In this document: positions 26,839 to 36,174 of the stretch, piece after piece | How the letters are laid out: each line of letters opens with the position of its first letter | How positions within the stretch are numbered: position 1 is the stretch's first letter | Source: Pseudomonas sp. NFIX28 | GTDB taxonomy: Bacteria; Pseudomonadota; Gammaproteobacteria; Pseudomonadales; Pseudomonadaceae | Length of the DNA stretch: 64,000 nt | Reading direction: 5' to 3' | Assembly (NCBI RefSeq): GCF_900107395.1 | Contig: NZ_FNPW01000001.1 | Span: 468,077 to 532,076 of the forward strand | Program-made: the position numbers and the translations under genes | The notes under the pieces: model-generated | The model's database searches: none | Told to the model about the DNA's origin: nothing | Seen by the model: the letters and a program-made list of their open reading frames with translations, nothing else

Positions 26839-26859
26839 AAATGTTATCTGATAACATTT
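26839..26859. promoter_or_regulatory. Zur-box-like 21-base palindrome
   Basis: AAATGTTATC and GATAACATTT are perfect inverted repeats around one T. The core TGTTAT-N3-ATAACA agrees with the known Zur consensus of enterobacteria and Pseudomonas. The next gene on this strand, the DUF1624 protein with the porin behind it, starts about 400 bases downstream. Zinc control of those genes is an inference. Confidence 0.5.
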
Positions 26860-27258
26860 TGTTGTCTGATCGTTTACTCCCCATGCGCGCCCCAAAAGGG
26901 CGCGCGTGCGTCTGGGCCGGCTATTTGCCGGGCTTCGGCGATCGCGGTTGATGAAGCTTCAAGCGGCGGCGGATGGCGCGGCCCGGGAAAACCCGGGCGT
27001 GACAGACCGCAACAGACAATCCACGCCTGTGCAGCCATGGCCGCCCGCGCAGGCGCGCAACGTTTCCCCGAACAATTTCGACGCCATCAGAGCGCGGGGA
27101 GGCGATTCGTTGAATGAGACCCAAAGGAGCGCAAGAGCATGCACATGAGCCTGGCAGACACACCAGGGCCGGCCCCTGGCCCACGACAAACCCTTTCCGG
27201 ACGGCGTCCCGCCGCGACAATCGCGCCCCGCTCAAACACCCTTGCATAAGTGACCGAC

Positions 27259-28464
27259 ATGACTCTTTCTACTGGATTGGCAGGGCAGGCGGGCGTTGCC
27301 TCCCCGGCCCTGGCGGGCAGCGTGGCCAAGGCCAATACACGGATGCTGGCGATCGATGCCCTGCGCGGTTTCGTCATGCTCTGCATGCTGGTGGACCACG
27401 TGCGCGAGACCTTCCTCTTGCATCGCCAGGTCAGCGACCCGATCGACGCCCTGAGCGTCGCCCCGGACTTGTTTTTCACCCGTCTGCTCAGCGAGATCTG
27501 CGCGCCGGTGTTCATTTTCCTCACCGGCCTGTCGGCCTGGCTCTACAGCCAGAAACACAGCCTGGGGCAGACCTCGGTGTTCCTGCTCAAGCGCGGCCTG
27601 TTCCTGGTGTTCCTCGAGCTGACCTTCGTGTGTTTTGCCTGGAACGCCGAGTTCCCGCCCAAGACCCTGTGGCTGCAGGTGATCTGGTGCATCGGCATCT
27701 GCATGATCGTGCTGGCCGGCTTGCTGCACTTCAAGCGCAGCTGGCTGATCGTGCTGGGCGTGGCCATCGTCGCCGGGCACAACCTGCTGGATAACGTGGT
27801 GCTGGGCCCCGAGTCGCCGTTCTTCGTGCCCTGGTCGATCCTGCACCAGCGAGTGTTCATCGACATCACCGAGTTCACCCGGGCCCGCACCACCTACCCG
27901 GTGCTGCCGTGGATCGGCGTGATCCTGCTGGGCTGGGCCATCGGCCCGTGGTTTGGCAAGGACGTGCAGCCGGCGGCGCGCATTTCGCGGCTGCTCAAGG
28001 TCGGCGTCGGCTTGCTGGTGGCCTTTGTGTTCATCCGCTACCTGAACGTCTATGGCGAGAAACCCTGGGTGCAGACCGGCGATGCGCTGCGCACCTTCAT
28101 GAGCTTCATGAGCGCCAAGAAGTACCCGCCGTCGCTGATGTTCCTGATGCCGACCCTGGGCCTGGGGCTGATCCTCCTGGCGTATTTCGAGAAGGTCCAG
28201 GAACGCTGGTCGACCGCGCAACTGGCGATCTATGGCGGCGCGCCGATGTTCTTCTACCTGCTGCACCTGTATGTGCTCAAGGCGATGTACCTGGTGGCCG
28301 TGGCCATCTGGGGCACCAACCAGGGCACTTACTACGGCTTCGATAACCTGTCCGGCGTCTGGCTGTGGAGCCTGATCCTCGGCGTGCTGCTGTTCTTCCC
28401 GACGCGCTGGTTCGCCAACCTCAAGCAGCGGCGCCGCGATATCGCGATCCTCAAATACCTCTGA
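27259..28464 (+). CDS. DUF1624-family membrane acyltransferase-like protein
   Basis: Integral membrane protein of 401 residues with about ten hydrophobic segments. The N-terminal RMLAIDALRGFVMLCMLVDH is the signature of the DUF1624/YeiB and heparan-alpha-glucosaminide N-acetyltransferase-like group. LTGLSAWLYSQK and FFYLLHLYVLKAMYL are further family features, the latter near the C-terminus. Members are thought to move acyl groups across the membrane, but the substrate is unknown. An in-frame GTG at 27250 is an alternative start; neither has a clear ribosome binding site. The porin gene follows after 78 bases. Confidence 0.8.
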   Translation: MTLSTGLAGQAGVASPALAGSVAKANTRMLAIDALRGFVMLCMLVDHVRETFLLHRQVSDPIDALSVAPDLFFTRLLSEICAPVFIFLTGLSAWLYSQKHSLGQTSVFLLKRGLFLVFLELTFVCFAWNAEFPPKTLWLQVIWCIGICMIVLAGLLHFKRSWLIVLGVAIVAGHNLLDNVVLGPESPFFVPWSILHQRVFIDITEFTRARTTYPVLPWIGVILLGWAIGPWFGKDVQPAARISRLLKVGVGLLVAFVFIRYLNVYGEKPWVQTGDALRTFMSFMSAKKYPPSLMFLMPTLGLGLILLAYFEKVQERWSTAQLAIYGGAPMFFYLLHLYVLKAMYLVAVAIWGTNQGTYYGFDNLSGVWLWSLILGVLLFFPTRWFANLKQRRRDIAILKYL

Positions 28465-28542
28465 GTGGGGTGCGGCGGTGCGCCCGTAAAGCGGCGCACT
28501 GCTTCCTATCGCCCGTCATTCATCGATTTCCGGGAGTTGCCA

Positions 28543-29886
28543 GTGAAGACCTTGACCCGACACACCCTGCTGCTGGCATTGGGAGGCCAGAGCCTGCTCG
28601 CGCTGGCCGCGGAGCAGGACAACGCCAAGGGTTTTATCGAGGACAGCCAGTGGAGCCTGTTCAATCGCAGCCTCTACGACCGTCGCGACTATCGGCACGG
28701 CTCCTTGAGCAATGGCGCGCGCAACGCCTACAAGCCCCGCGCCGAACGCAGCGACCTGGCCGAGGAGTGGGCCTACGGCCTGATGGCCGACTACAGCTCC
28801 GGTTTTACCCAGGGCACGCTTGGCTTCGGCCTGGACGCCCATGTGTATTCCGGCTGGAAGCTCGACAGCGGCGGTGGTCGGGCCGGCAAGGCGCGGCTGC
28901 TGGGCGTGGACAACGACGGCCATCCCAAGGATGAATTCAGCCGCGGCGGCGCGCTGGCCAAGCTGCGTTTTTCCTCCACCGAGCTGCGCTACGGCGAACA
29001 GCGGGTCAAGACCCCGGTGTTCGGTTCCTCCGACAGCCGCCTGCTGCCGGAGACCGCCACCGGCTGGTTCCTCACCAGCCGCGAACTGAGCGCCACCACC
29101 CTGTACGGCGGCCACTTCAACGAAAGCACCGACCGCAACGCCAGCAGCCACGACCAGGGTTTCGTGGTCAATTACTCCAATGGCCAGCAGGGCGAGAGCT
29201 TCGACCTGGTGGGCGTGCGCAACACCTCGATCAAGGGCCTCAACGCCAGCCTGTTCAGTGCCTTGTACGAAGACACCTGGCGCCAGCAGTACCTCGGCGC
29301 GCTGTATAACCTGCCGCTGGGCCAGGGCCAGGACCTGACGTTCGACTTCAACCTGTACCGCACCCAGGACACCGGCAAGGCCCTGTCCGGGCGGATCGAC
29401 AACACCACCTGGAGCCTGATGTCGACCTACAGGGCCGGCGCCCACAGCTTTGGCCTGGGCTACCAGAAGGTCGACGGCGACACGCCTTACGACTACGTCA
29501 CCCGCGGCGCGATCCTGCTGAGCAACGCCGTGGCCCTGTCGGACTTCAACGCCCCCGAGGAGGCCTCCTGGCAGGCTCGCTACGATCTGAACATGGCCGG
29601 CTACGACATGCCTGGCCTGAGCTTCAGTGCCCTGTATGTGCGCGGCAGCGGTATCGACGGCAGCCATATGGACCCGCGCGGCGGCTACGCCTGGCTGGGT
29701 TACGGCGAAGGCGGCAAGCATTGGGAGCGCGACCTGCAGGCCAAGTACGTGGTGCAGTCCGGCCCGGCGAAAAACCTTGCCGTGACCCTGCGCCACGCCG
29801 TGCACCGTGGCAACAAGGCCCAGGCGGAGCTGGACGCCGACCAGCTGCGGCTGGCGATCGAGTATCCGTTGGGCGGCAGGTTCTAG
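28543..29886 (+). CDS. OprD-family outer membrane porin
   Basis: Substrate-specific outer membrane channel of 447 residues. The GTG start at 28543 has GGGAG upstream and opens a signal peptide (LTRHTLLLALGGQSLLALAA). The mature part begins with GFIEDSQWSLFNRSLYDRRDYRHG, cut here as two pieces of the family pattern GFIEDS and LxxRNxYxxRD. LPETATGWFLTSRELSATT and the final IEYPLGGRF with terminal Phe are typical of OprD proteins. Which small molecule it passes cannot be read from sequence. It may be transcribed with the DUF1624 gene and is closed by a good terminator. Confidence 0.92.
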   Translation: MKTLTRHTLLLALGGQSLLALAAEQDNAKGFIEDSQWSLFNRSLYDRRDYRHGSLSNGARNAYKPRAERSDLAEEWAYGLMADYSSGFTQGTLGFGLDAHVYSGWKLDSGGGRAGKARLLGVDNDGHPKDEFSRGGALAKLRFSSTELRYGEQRVKTPVFGSSDSRLLPETATGWFLTSRELSATTLYGGHFNESTDRNASSHDQGFVVNYSNGQQGESFDLVGVRNTSIKGLNASLFSALYEDTWRQQYLGALYNLPLGQGQDLTFDFNLYRTQDTGKALSGRIDNTTWSLMSTYRAGAHSFGLGYQKVDGDTPYDYVTRGAILLSNAVALSDFNAPEEASWQARYDLNMAGYDMPGLSFSALYVRGSGIDGSHMDPRGGYAWLGYGEGGKHWERDLQAKYVVQSGPAKNLAVTLRHAVHRGNKAQAELDADQLRLAIEYPLGGRF

Positions 29887-29913
29887 CGCCCAGGCACGGC
29901 CCACAGCGCCCAG

Positions 29914-29936
29914 CCCCTCCTTGCGGAGGGGTTTTT
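29914..29936 (+). terminator. intrinsic terminator after the porin gene
   Basis: Stem CCCCTCC / GGAGGGG with a TTGC loop followed by TTTTT, 28 bases after the porin stop. Confidence 0.85.
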
Positions 29937-30116
29937 ATTGCCCGGGCATTTATTGCCAAGGGCTTTATGGCCAGGCGCCGGTAATGCTGCTATGCCTTGG
30001 AGAACCCTCCACGCTTTACCGCCGCAGTCGACACGGACGCAGGGTCACAGGGCCTTCGCGTGGCCGATTGGCTGCGCTGACGGCTATCGGGTAACAAGGT
30101 GGTGGAGAACACAGGG

Positions 30117-31358
30117 ATGGCACGCCAACTGATTGTCTGCATCGACGGCACCAACAACCGTTTCAGTGACGAACCGACCAACGTGGTCCGGCTGTTTCGT
30201 TCGCTGCCCAGGGACAGCAAGACGCTGCTGGCCTATTACGACCAGGGCGTGGGCACCTTCGGGCTCAGCGAAACCCTGTTCGAATGGCAGAAGGTGCCGT
30301 CGCGCATCGCCGGGCTGATGTTCGGCTGGGGCATCAAGCGCAACGTGCTCAATGCCTATCGCTTCCTGATGGAGAACTACCGGGACGGCGACCAGATCTT
30401 CCTCTTCGGTTTCTCCCGCGGCTCCTACGCGGTGCGGGTGCTGGCGGCGCTGCTGCACACCATCGGCCTGTTGCCGGCTCATCAGCCGCAATTGATGGAC
30501 TTCGCCTGGTCGCTTTTGACCACGCGCCTGCAACCCGAGGACAACACCTCCGAGCCGAATCGCCAGCGGGCCATGAGTTACACCTGGTGGCGCATGAGCG
30601 CGGATAAAAAGCCGGACTTCAAGTTGATGGGGGCGTTCAAGGGCAGTTTTGCCCGGAAGGTGAGCATTCACTTTCTCGGGCTGTTCGACACCGTGAGTTC
30701 GGTGGGCTGGGTGTACGACCCGCTGATCGTTCCCTACACCCGCCGGAACAAGGACGTGAGGATCATCCGCCATGCAGTGTCCCTGGACGAACGCCGCAGC
30801 TTTTTCCGCCAGAACCTCTGGACAGAGGACGAGGGGGTGAACCAGAAGCAGGTCTGGTTCGCCGGCGTGCATGCCGATATTGGCGGCGGTTACCCGGTCG
30901 GCGAGTCGCAACTGGCGCTGATTGCCTTGCGCTGGATGATCGGCGAGTGCCTGGAGGCCGGGTTGAGCATCGACGCCGAAGCCTGTCGCGCGGAGCTCTA
31001 TCCACCCTCAGTGCTACAGGATCCGCTGGCCCAGGCCCACGACTCCCTGACCCGCAACTGGTTGATCGCCGAGTGGGTGCCACGCCTGGTCTGGAACACC
31101 AAGACCCACAAGCGAATCCGTGAGTACGGTTCGATGCCGCCGTTCGGCAAACCCAGGTCGCGGGAGATTCTCAGGGATAAAGCAGGGCAGAAAGTCCGGG
31201 TGCATGACTCCGTGGCCGTGCGCCTGAAAGGCTCCCTGGCCGACGACCAGCCCTGGGGCAGCCAACTGACGTACCAGCCGGAAAACCTGCTGCGCATCGA
31301 TGCCGCGCTGATCGAGCAGGTGGGCGACTCGCCGAGGCTGGATGAATACAACTTGTAA
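30117..31358 (+). CDS. DUF2235 alpha/beta-hydrolase (Tle1-like fold)
   Basis: A 413-residue protein of the family that includes T6SS phospholipase effectors of the Tle1 type. The start region QLIVCIDGTNNRF matches the family motif DGTxN. The nucleophile motif is LFGFSRGSYAVR with Ser100 in GxSxG. LGLFDTVSSVGWV and WFAGVHADIGGGYP hold the expected Asp and His region. There is no signal peptide. The ATG at 30117 with GGAG upstream is preferred to the GTG at 30099. No VgrG, immunity or T6SS gene is adjacent, so a housekeeping or stand-alone hydrolase role is as likely as an effector role. It converges on the response regulator gene. Confidence 0.85.
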   Translation: MARQLIVCIDGTNNRFSDEPTNVVRLFRSLPRDSKTLLAYYDQGVGTFGLSETLFEWQKVPSRIAGLMFGWGIKRNVLNAYRFLMENYRDGDQIFLFGFSRGSYAVRVLAALLHTIGLLPAHQPQLMDFAWSLLTTRLQPEDNTSEPNRQRAMSYTWWRMSADKKPDFKLMGAFKGSFARKVSIHFLGLFDTVSSVGWVYDPLIVPYTRRNKDVRIIRHAVSLDERRSFFRQNLWTEDEGVNQKQVWFAGVHADIGGGYPVGESQLALIALRWMIGECLEAGLSIDAEACRAELYPPSVLQDPLAQAHDSLTRNWLIAEWVPRLVWNTKTHKRIREYGSMPPFGKPRSREILRDKAGQKVRVHDSVAVRLKGSLADDQPWGSQLTYQPENLLRIDAALIEQVGDSPRLDEYNL

Positions 31359-31369
31359 TTCGCCGGCCC

Positions 31370-31822
31370 TCACTCCCGATGGCGGCGCAGCAGTTCGATC
31401 TGTTCCGCCGGCACCTGCTGGCGCAGGGCTTTGTACAGGGCGCGGGTTTCCAGCAGGTTCCAGATCCGCAGCAGGGTTTCCAGGGCGTCCAGCGGCTTGC
31501 TGATAAAGTCGCGGGCGCCCAGGGCCAGGGCGCGCAGACGGGTATCGCGGGTGGCGTCGGCGGTCAGCACCAGGATCGGCAGGTAATCGTTGGCCGGAAT
31601 CCGCCGATTGAGCTGCTCGAGCACGGCGAAGCCATCGAATTCGGGCATGTGCAGGTCGAGGATCACCAGATCCGGCTCGAAGCTGTTGAACAGGTCCAGG
31701 GTGCGCAGCGGCTGGGTGCTGCTCAGCACGTTGTGCAGGCCTTCGCGGGCCAGCAGCTGCTCCATCAGGTCGAGGTTGGGGCGCTGGTCGTCGATGATCA
31801 GGATGCGCAAGTCGTGGTTCAT
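31370..31822 (-). CDS. single-domain response regulator
   Basis: A 150-residue receiver domain with no output domain. Asp56 in LVILDLHMPEFDG is the phosphorylation site, Asp11 and Asp12 form the acidic pocket and Lys109 in FISKP is conserved. A short helical C-terminal tail follows. It is the last gene of a four-gene operon; its ATG overlaps the stop of the hybrid kinase in an ATGA. It probably takes phosphate from that kinase, or passes it on, by protein interaction. Confidence 0.9.
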   Translation of the reverse strand: MNHDLRILIIDDQRPNLDLMEQLLAREGLHNVLSSTQPLRTLDLFNSFEPDLVILDLHMPEFDGFAVLEQLNRRIPANDYLPILVLTADATRDTRLRALALGARDFISKPLDALETLLRIWNLLETRALYKALRQQVPAEQIELLRRHRE

Positions 31823-34161
31823 GCGGGCTCCGGTAGATAGTGCTCGAGGTGGGCGAGAAACGCCGGGATATGGATCGGCTTGGTCAGGATCGCCGTGGCC
31901 CCGGCCTGCAGCAGGGCGCGGTGGGTCAGGGCGCTGGCGTCGGCGGTAATCATCAGCACCGGGGTGCGGGCGGTGGCCGGCGATTCCCGCAGCCGGCGCA
32001 GCACCTCCAGGCCCTCCAGGTCCGGCAGGCTGACGTCCAGCAGGATCAGTTGCGGGCCATGTTGGCGCGCCAGGTCCAGGCCCATCTGGCCCTGCATGCT
32101 CGACAGCAGGCGAATGCCCGGGCGGCGCTGCAGCAGGGTCTCGATCAGCGCCAGGCTCGACAGGTTGTCTTCGATGCACAGCACCTGGCCGCGGTATTCC
32201 ACGGTCTCGACTCGCGCCGGCAGCACCGCCACCGGCGGCTCCAGGGCCTGTTGCTCCAGGGCCAGGCGCGTGCCGGCCGCGGCCACCTGGACAAACGGCA
32301 GCTGCAAGGTAAAGCAGCAGCCCTGGCCCGGGCTGCTATGCACCCGCAGGCTGCCGTCCATCATTTCCAGCAGGCTCTTGCTCAGGGCCAGGCCCAGGCC
32401 GGTGCCTTCCACCCGCGGGTCGGCGCCCAGGCGCTCGAAGGGCCGGAACAGCTGGTCCAGGCGCTCCAGGGGAATACCGGCGCCGGTGTCGCTGACGGCC
32501 ACTTCGACCTGTGCCCCCAGGACCTTGACCGCGATCCGCACCTGGCCTCCGGCCCGGTTGTACTTGATGGCGTTGGACAGCAGGTTGAGCAGCACCTGGA
32601 TCAGCCGCTGGCGGTCGGCGATCACCCCGCTGTGCTCGCTCAGCGCGGGCAGGGCGGCCAGCCGCACGCCGGCATCGGTGGCCATTGGCGAGACCAGGGT
32701 CAGGGCCTCGTGCAGCACCGAGGCCAGGGCGATTGGCTCGACATTCAGCGCCAGGTGCCCGGCCTCGATGCGGGCGATGTCCAGCACCTCATTGATCAGC
32801 GTCAGCAGGTGCTGGCCGGCGCGCAGGATATGGCCGACCTGGGGCCGCTGGCCGCTGGGCGAGTCCATGTCCAGCAATTGCGCGAAGCCGAGGATGGCAT
32901 TGAGCGGGGTGCGCAGCTCGTGGCTCATACGCGAGAGGAACTCGCTCTTGGCGCGGCTGGCGCTTTCGGCTTCCTCGCGGGCGGTGCGCAGGGCGATTTC
33001 CGCGGCGCGGCGGTCGGTGATGTCGCGGGTGATCTTGGAGAAACCGCGCAACGCGCCGCTGGCGTCGTACTGCGCGGTGATCACCACGCTGGCCCAGAAG
33101 CGGCTGCCGTCCTTGCGGCAGCGCCAGGCCTCTTCCATGTAATGGCCGTCGCGGGTGGCTTCGCGCAGGGCCATGTCCGGGTGCGCCGGGCATTCTTCCG
33201 GCAGGTAGAACAGCGAGAAGTGCCGGCCGAGGATTTCCTGTTCGCTGTAGCCCTTGATCCGCTCGGCGCCGGCGTTCCAGGTGGTGACCCGGCCCTGGGT
33301 GTCGAGGGCGAAGATCCCGTAGTCCTTGACCCCGTCGATGATCAGCCGCAGGCGCTCTTCGTTGTCGCGCAGGGCCCGCTCGCGTTCGGCCAGCAGTTGC
33401 CCGGCCTCCACCAAGCGGGTGCCGAGCTGGCCGATTTCGTCCTGTTCCGGCGCTTGTGGCCGCAACGGCTGGCCGAGCGCCAGGCGCTGGGCGTTGCCTT
33501 GCACCTGCTGCACCCGGGCGACGATGCCCTTGGACAGGAACAGCACCGCGACAATCGCCCCGAACAGGCCGCAGAGCGCCGCCAGCAGCGTGGCCAGCAG
33601 CAGGCGCATGCGCGTCGCCGAGGCCGCGGCGCTGCGCTCGGCCAGCAGGCCGTCTTCGCGGATGCGCATGGCGCTGATCTGCTCGCGCAGCACGTCGAGC
33701 ACCTGCTTGTTCTCGATCAGGATCGCCGTGATGCTCGCGCTGTCGTCGGGCCGGCCGTTGCGCAGGGCCACCAGGCCGTCGAGCTTGTTGCCGATCAGCG
33801 GGGTGATGGCCTTGAGGTGGTCGCGCATGCGCGCATCGCGAATATTGCTGTCCAGCCGTTGCAGCGCGGCCTCGATCAGCGGCTGGGCGCGCTCGTAGCT
33901 GGGCAGGAAGTCCTCGCGGCGGGTCAACAGGTAGCCGCGCACGCTGGCCGCGGCTTCGGCCAGCAGCGTGTGCACGGTCTGGATGTCGCCCTGCACCAGC
34001 AGCACCCGGCGCACGTCTTCCTCGGCGCGGGCGGTCTGGCGTTCGGTGATGTAGATCAGCACCAGCGACAGCAGCAGGATCACCAGTGGCAGGGAAATCA
34101 CCACCAGCGCCTTGCCGCGCAGGGGCAGGTCGAGCCAGTGCCGGCTCGCCAGGAGCTTCAT
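31819..34161 (-). CDS. hybrid sensor histidine kinase (CHASE3-HAMP-PAS-HisKA-REC)
   Basis: Inner-membrane sensor kinase of 780 residues. A first membrane helix lies at about 18-38, a CHASE3-like periplasmic part at 40-185, a second helix at 186-210, HAMP at about 210-260, PAS at 270-385 and the HisKA box FLSRMSHELRTPLN with His414. The ATPase domain at about 515-640 includes LLSNAIKYN and GTGLGLALSKSL. The C-terminal receiver domain has Asp709 in LILLDVSLPD. The start is taken at 34161, which overlaps the upstream regulator in ATGA; an ATG six bases earlier is possible. The signal is unknown. Confidence 0.9.
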   Translation of the reverse strand: MKLLASRHWLDLPLRGKALVVISLPLVILLLSLVLIYITERQTARAEEDVRRVLLVQGDIQTVHTLLAEAAASVRGYLLTRREDFLPSYERAQPLIEAALQRLDSNIRDARMRDHLKAITPLIGNKLDGLVALRNGRPDDSASITAILIENKQVLDVLREQISAMRIREDGLLAERSAAASATRMRLLLATLLAALCGLFGAIVAVLFLSKGIVARVQQVQGNAQRLALGQPLRPQAPEQDEIGQLGTRLVEAGQLLAERERALRDNEERLRLIIDGVKDYGIFALDTQGRVTTWNAGAERIKGYSEQEILGRHFSLFYLPEECPAHPDMALREATRDGHYMEEAWRCRKDGSRFWASVVITAQYDASGALRGFSKITRDITDRRAAEIALRTAREEAESASRAKSEFLSRMSHELRTPLNAILGFAQLLDMDSPSGQRPQVGHILRAGQHLLTLINEVLDIARIEAGHLALNVEPIALASVLHEALTLVSPMATDAGVRLAALPALSEHSGVIADRQRLIQVLLNLLSNAIKYNRAGGQVRIAVKVLGAQVEVAVSDTGAGIPLERLDQLFRPFERLGADPRVEGTGLGLALSKSLLEMMDGSLRVHSSPGQGCCFTLQLPFVQVAAAGTRLALEQQALEPPVAVLPARVETVEYRGQVLCIEDNLSSLALIETLLQRRPGIRLLSSMQGQMGLDLARQHGPQLILLDVSLPDLEGLEVLRRLRESPATARTPVLMITADASALTHRALLQAGATAILTKPIHIPAFLAHLEHYLPEPA

Positions 34162-34823
34162 GGCCATTGCCCCGCGGGCTGCGCCACCAGCCCCAGGGCG
34201 ATGCCGCGCACCGCGGCCTGGGTGCGGTCCGCCGCGCCGAGCTTGCCGATTACCCGCTCCACATGGGCCTTGGCGGTGCCGGTGGTGATGCCGAGCTTTT
34301 CGCCGATCTCGCGGTTGCTGAAGCCGCCGGCCACCAGGCCCAGCACCTGGCGTTCGCGGGCGGTCAGGGCCGCAACCTGGGTGCCGCCGGCGTTGCGTTC
34401 GGCCATGCGCCGCAGCAGCCGGGCGCTGACCCTGCTGTTGAGGGCTTCCTCGCCCTGGGCCACGCGCTGCAAGGCATCGAGCACTTCGCTGCGGCTGGCG
34501 TCCTTGAGCAGGTAGCCGACCGCGCCGGCGGCGATCGCCGCTTCCAGGTGGTCGGGGCTGTCGTCCATGGTGAAGATCACCACCTTGATCGCCGGTTGCC
34601 GTTGTTGCAGCAGGCGCGCGGCGCCCAGGCCATTGAGCAGCGGCATGCGGATGTCGAGGATGGCGATGTCCGGTTGCAGGCGTTCGCACAGTTCGAGGGC
34701 TTCCTGGCCATCGCGGGCCTGGCCGACCACTTCGAATTCCGCGCTGCCGGCCAGCAGGGCGACAAAACCGGTGCGGGTGACTTCATGGTCGTCCGCCAGC
34801 ACCAGGCGCAGGGCAGGGCTCAT
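34158..34823 (-). CDS. LuxR/NarL-family response regulator
   Basis: DNA-binding regulator of 221 residues. The receiver domain has Asp57 in IAILDIRMPLLNG and the conserved KD in LLKDASRSEV. The C-terminal LuxR-type helix-turn-helix at about 155-215 contains LTARERQVLGLVAGGFSNRE and IGEKLGITTGTAKAHVERV. It overlaps the GAF-domain kinase upstream and the hybrid kinase downstream by ATGA. Its cognate kinase is most likely the one encoded just upstream, since HisKA_3 kinases normally pair with NarL-type regulators. Confidence 0.92.
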   Translation of the reverse strand: MSPALRLVLADDHEVTRTGFVALLAGSAEFEVVGQARDGQEALELCERLQPDIAILDIRMPLLNGLGAARLLQQRQPAIKVVIFTMDDSPDHLEAAIAAGAVGYLLKDASRSEVLDALQRVAQGEEALNSRVSARLLRRMAERNAGGTQVAALTARERQVLGLVAGGFSNREIGEKLGITTGTAKAHVERVIGKLGAADRTQAAVRGIALGLVAQPAGQWP

Positions 34824-36004
34824 GGCTGTTCTCCGGCCGAGGGCAGCGGCACCCGGGCTTGCAGGCGGGTGCCGCCGCCGGGCGCGCTGTGCCAGGACAG
34901 CTCGCCGCCCAGCAGGCTGGCGCGCTCCTGCATCGCCGCCAGCCCCAGGTGCTGACCGCCGCAACTGGACAGCGGGCTGCCCAGGGCGAAGCCGACGCCG
35001 TTGTCTTGCAGTGTCAGCGCCGCCTGGCCGTCGGCCAGTTGCAGGCTCAGTTCGGCGCGGCTGGCCCGGGCATGCTTGAGGATGTTGTTGATGCCTTCCT
35101 GGGCGATGCGGAACAGGGCGATCTCGCTGGCGCCCGGCAGGCGCGCGCCGGACTGCTGCCGCCAGTGCACCTCGATTCCGGCGTCGCGCAGGCGGTCGGC
35201 TTCCTTGTCGATGGCCTTGTACAGGCCGAAATCGTCCAGCACGTTGGGCCGCAGGCCGCCGATCAGTTGCCGGCCTTCGCCGACGCAGCCCTGGGCCAGG
35301 GCCAGGATGGTCTGCAATTCGCCGTGCAACGGCTCCGGCAATGCCGGGCAGCGTCCGGCAAACCCCTGCAGGCGCTGGTGCAACCCGGCCAGGGTTTGCG
35401 CCAGGCCGTCGTGCAGGTCGTAGGCCACGCGCTTGCGTTCGTCTTCCTGGGCGCTGAACAGCCGGTGCACCAGTTCCGACATGGTGCGCTCCCGGGCTTG
35501 CAGGGCTTCAAGTAAGCGCTGGTTCTCCAGGTGCGCGGCCAGCAGGGTGGCGAGCAGTTGCAGGGACTCCAGGTCCTCGCTGTCGGGCGCGGCCAGGGCC
35601 ACGCTGTTGGCCAGCAGCAGCGCGCCGAAGGCCTGGCCGTCGGCGCCGGGCAGGGGAATGCGCAGCACCTGGGGCAGGGCGGCATCGGTCTGCGGCAGCC
35701 ATTCGGGGTGCAGGGTCGCCGACCTGGCCAGCTCGTGCAGCGCCTCCAGGCGGTCGCTGCTACCGTGCTGGGCGCTGGTCCGTGGCGGCTGGGTGGCGCT
35801 CCATTCCAGCAGCAGGCCGTGGTCCATCGCCATAAAGGCACAGGCCCGTTGCAGGGCGCGCTGGCGCATGGCCGAAGGCGGCAGCTGGGTCAGTTCCTGG
35901 CCGGTGTCCACCAGTAGGCGCAGGCGCGCCGCGCGGCTTTGTGCCTGGCGATATTGGCTGCGAATGGCCAGGGCGCTGCCAGGATCGTGAGTCGGGCTTT
36001 GCAT
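34820..36004 (-). CDS. GAF-domain sensor histidine kinase (HisKA_3, NarX-like)
   Basis: Soluble kinase of 394 residues with no membrane segment. A GAF-like sensing domain covers about 30-165. The HisKA_3 box EDERKRVAYDLHDGLAQTL has the phospho-accepting His198. The ATPase domain follows, with RIAQEGINNILKHARAS as the N box and LQDNGVGF as the G1 box. It is the first gene of the four-gene signalling operon and overlaps the LuxR-type regulator by ATGA. The input is not visible; GAF domains often bind small ligands or respond to redox state. Confidence 0.9.
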   Translation of the reverse strand: MQSPTHDPGSALAIRSQYRQAQSRAARLRLLVDTGQELTQLPPSAMRQRALQRACAFMAMDHGLLLEWSATQPPRTSAQHGSSDRLEALHELARSATLHPEWLPQTDAALPQVLRIPLPGADGQAFGALLLANSVALAAPDSEDLESLQLLATLLAAHLENQRLLEALQARERTMSELVHRLFSAQEDERKRVAYDLHDGLAQTLAGLHQRLQGFAGRCPALPEPLHGELQTILALAQGCVGEGRQLIGGLRPNVLDDFGLYKAIDKEADRLRDAGIEVHWRQQSGARLPGASEIALFRIAQEGINNILKHARASRAELSLQLADGQAALTLQDNGVGFALGSPLSSCGGQHLGLAAMQERASLLGGELSWHSAPGGGTRLQARVPLPSAGEQP

Positions 36005-36174
36005 GAAAAACAGGCTCCAGCGTAAAGGGCGTGCGCTCGCAAGCGGGCATTAGACCCGGTTGCTGGCCATGGGCCTATCTGCCGAATGGCATAGGCCGTA
36101 GGCACCGGTTGGCCGATGGCGAGGTTGTGCCGGGTGGGCAAAGTAGGCGCATTGAAACCCACTGGAGCGTTCCG

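Larger units (their letters stand above)
26711..27258. other. 548-base region without a supported gene
   Basis: It holds the terminator of the preceding gene and a Zur-box-like palindrome, listed separately. The remaining 390 bases before the DUF1624 gene contain only short frames without ribosome binding sites. Confidence 0.5.

Noticed and set aside
26906..27148. Possible 80-residue protein downstream of the Zur-like site
   Set aside because: No ribosome binding site, composition rich in R, A and P, and several overlapping frames on both strands; looks like chance.
31840..34515. 891-codon plus-strand frame
   Set aside because: It is antisense to the hybrid kinase, its translation is rich in Q, G, A and R with no family motif, and it arises from high GC at third positions.
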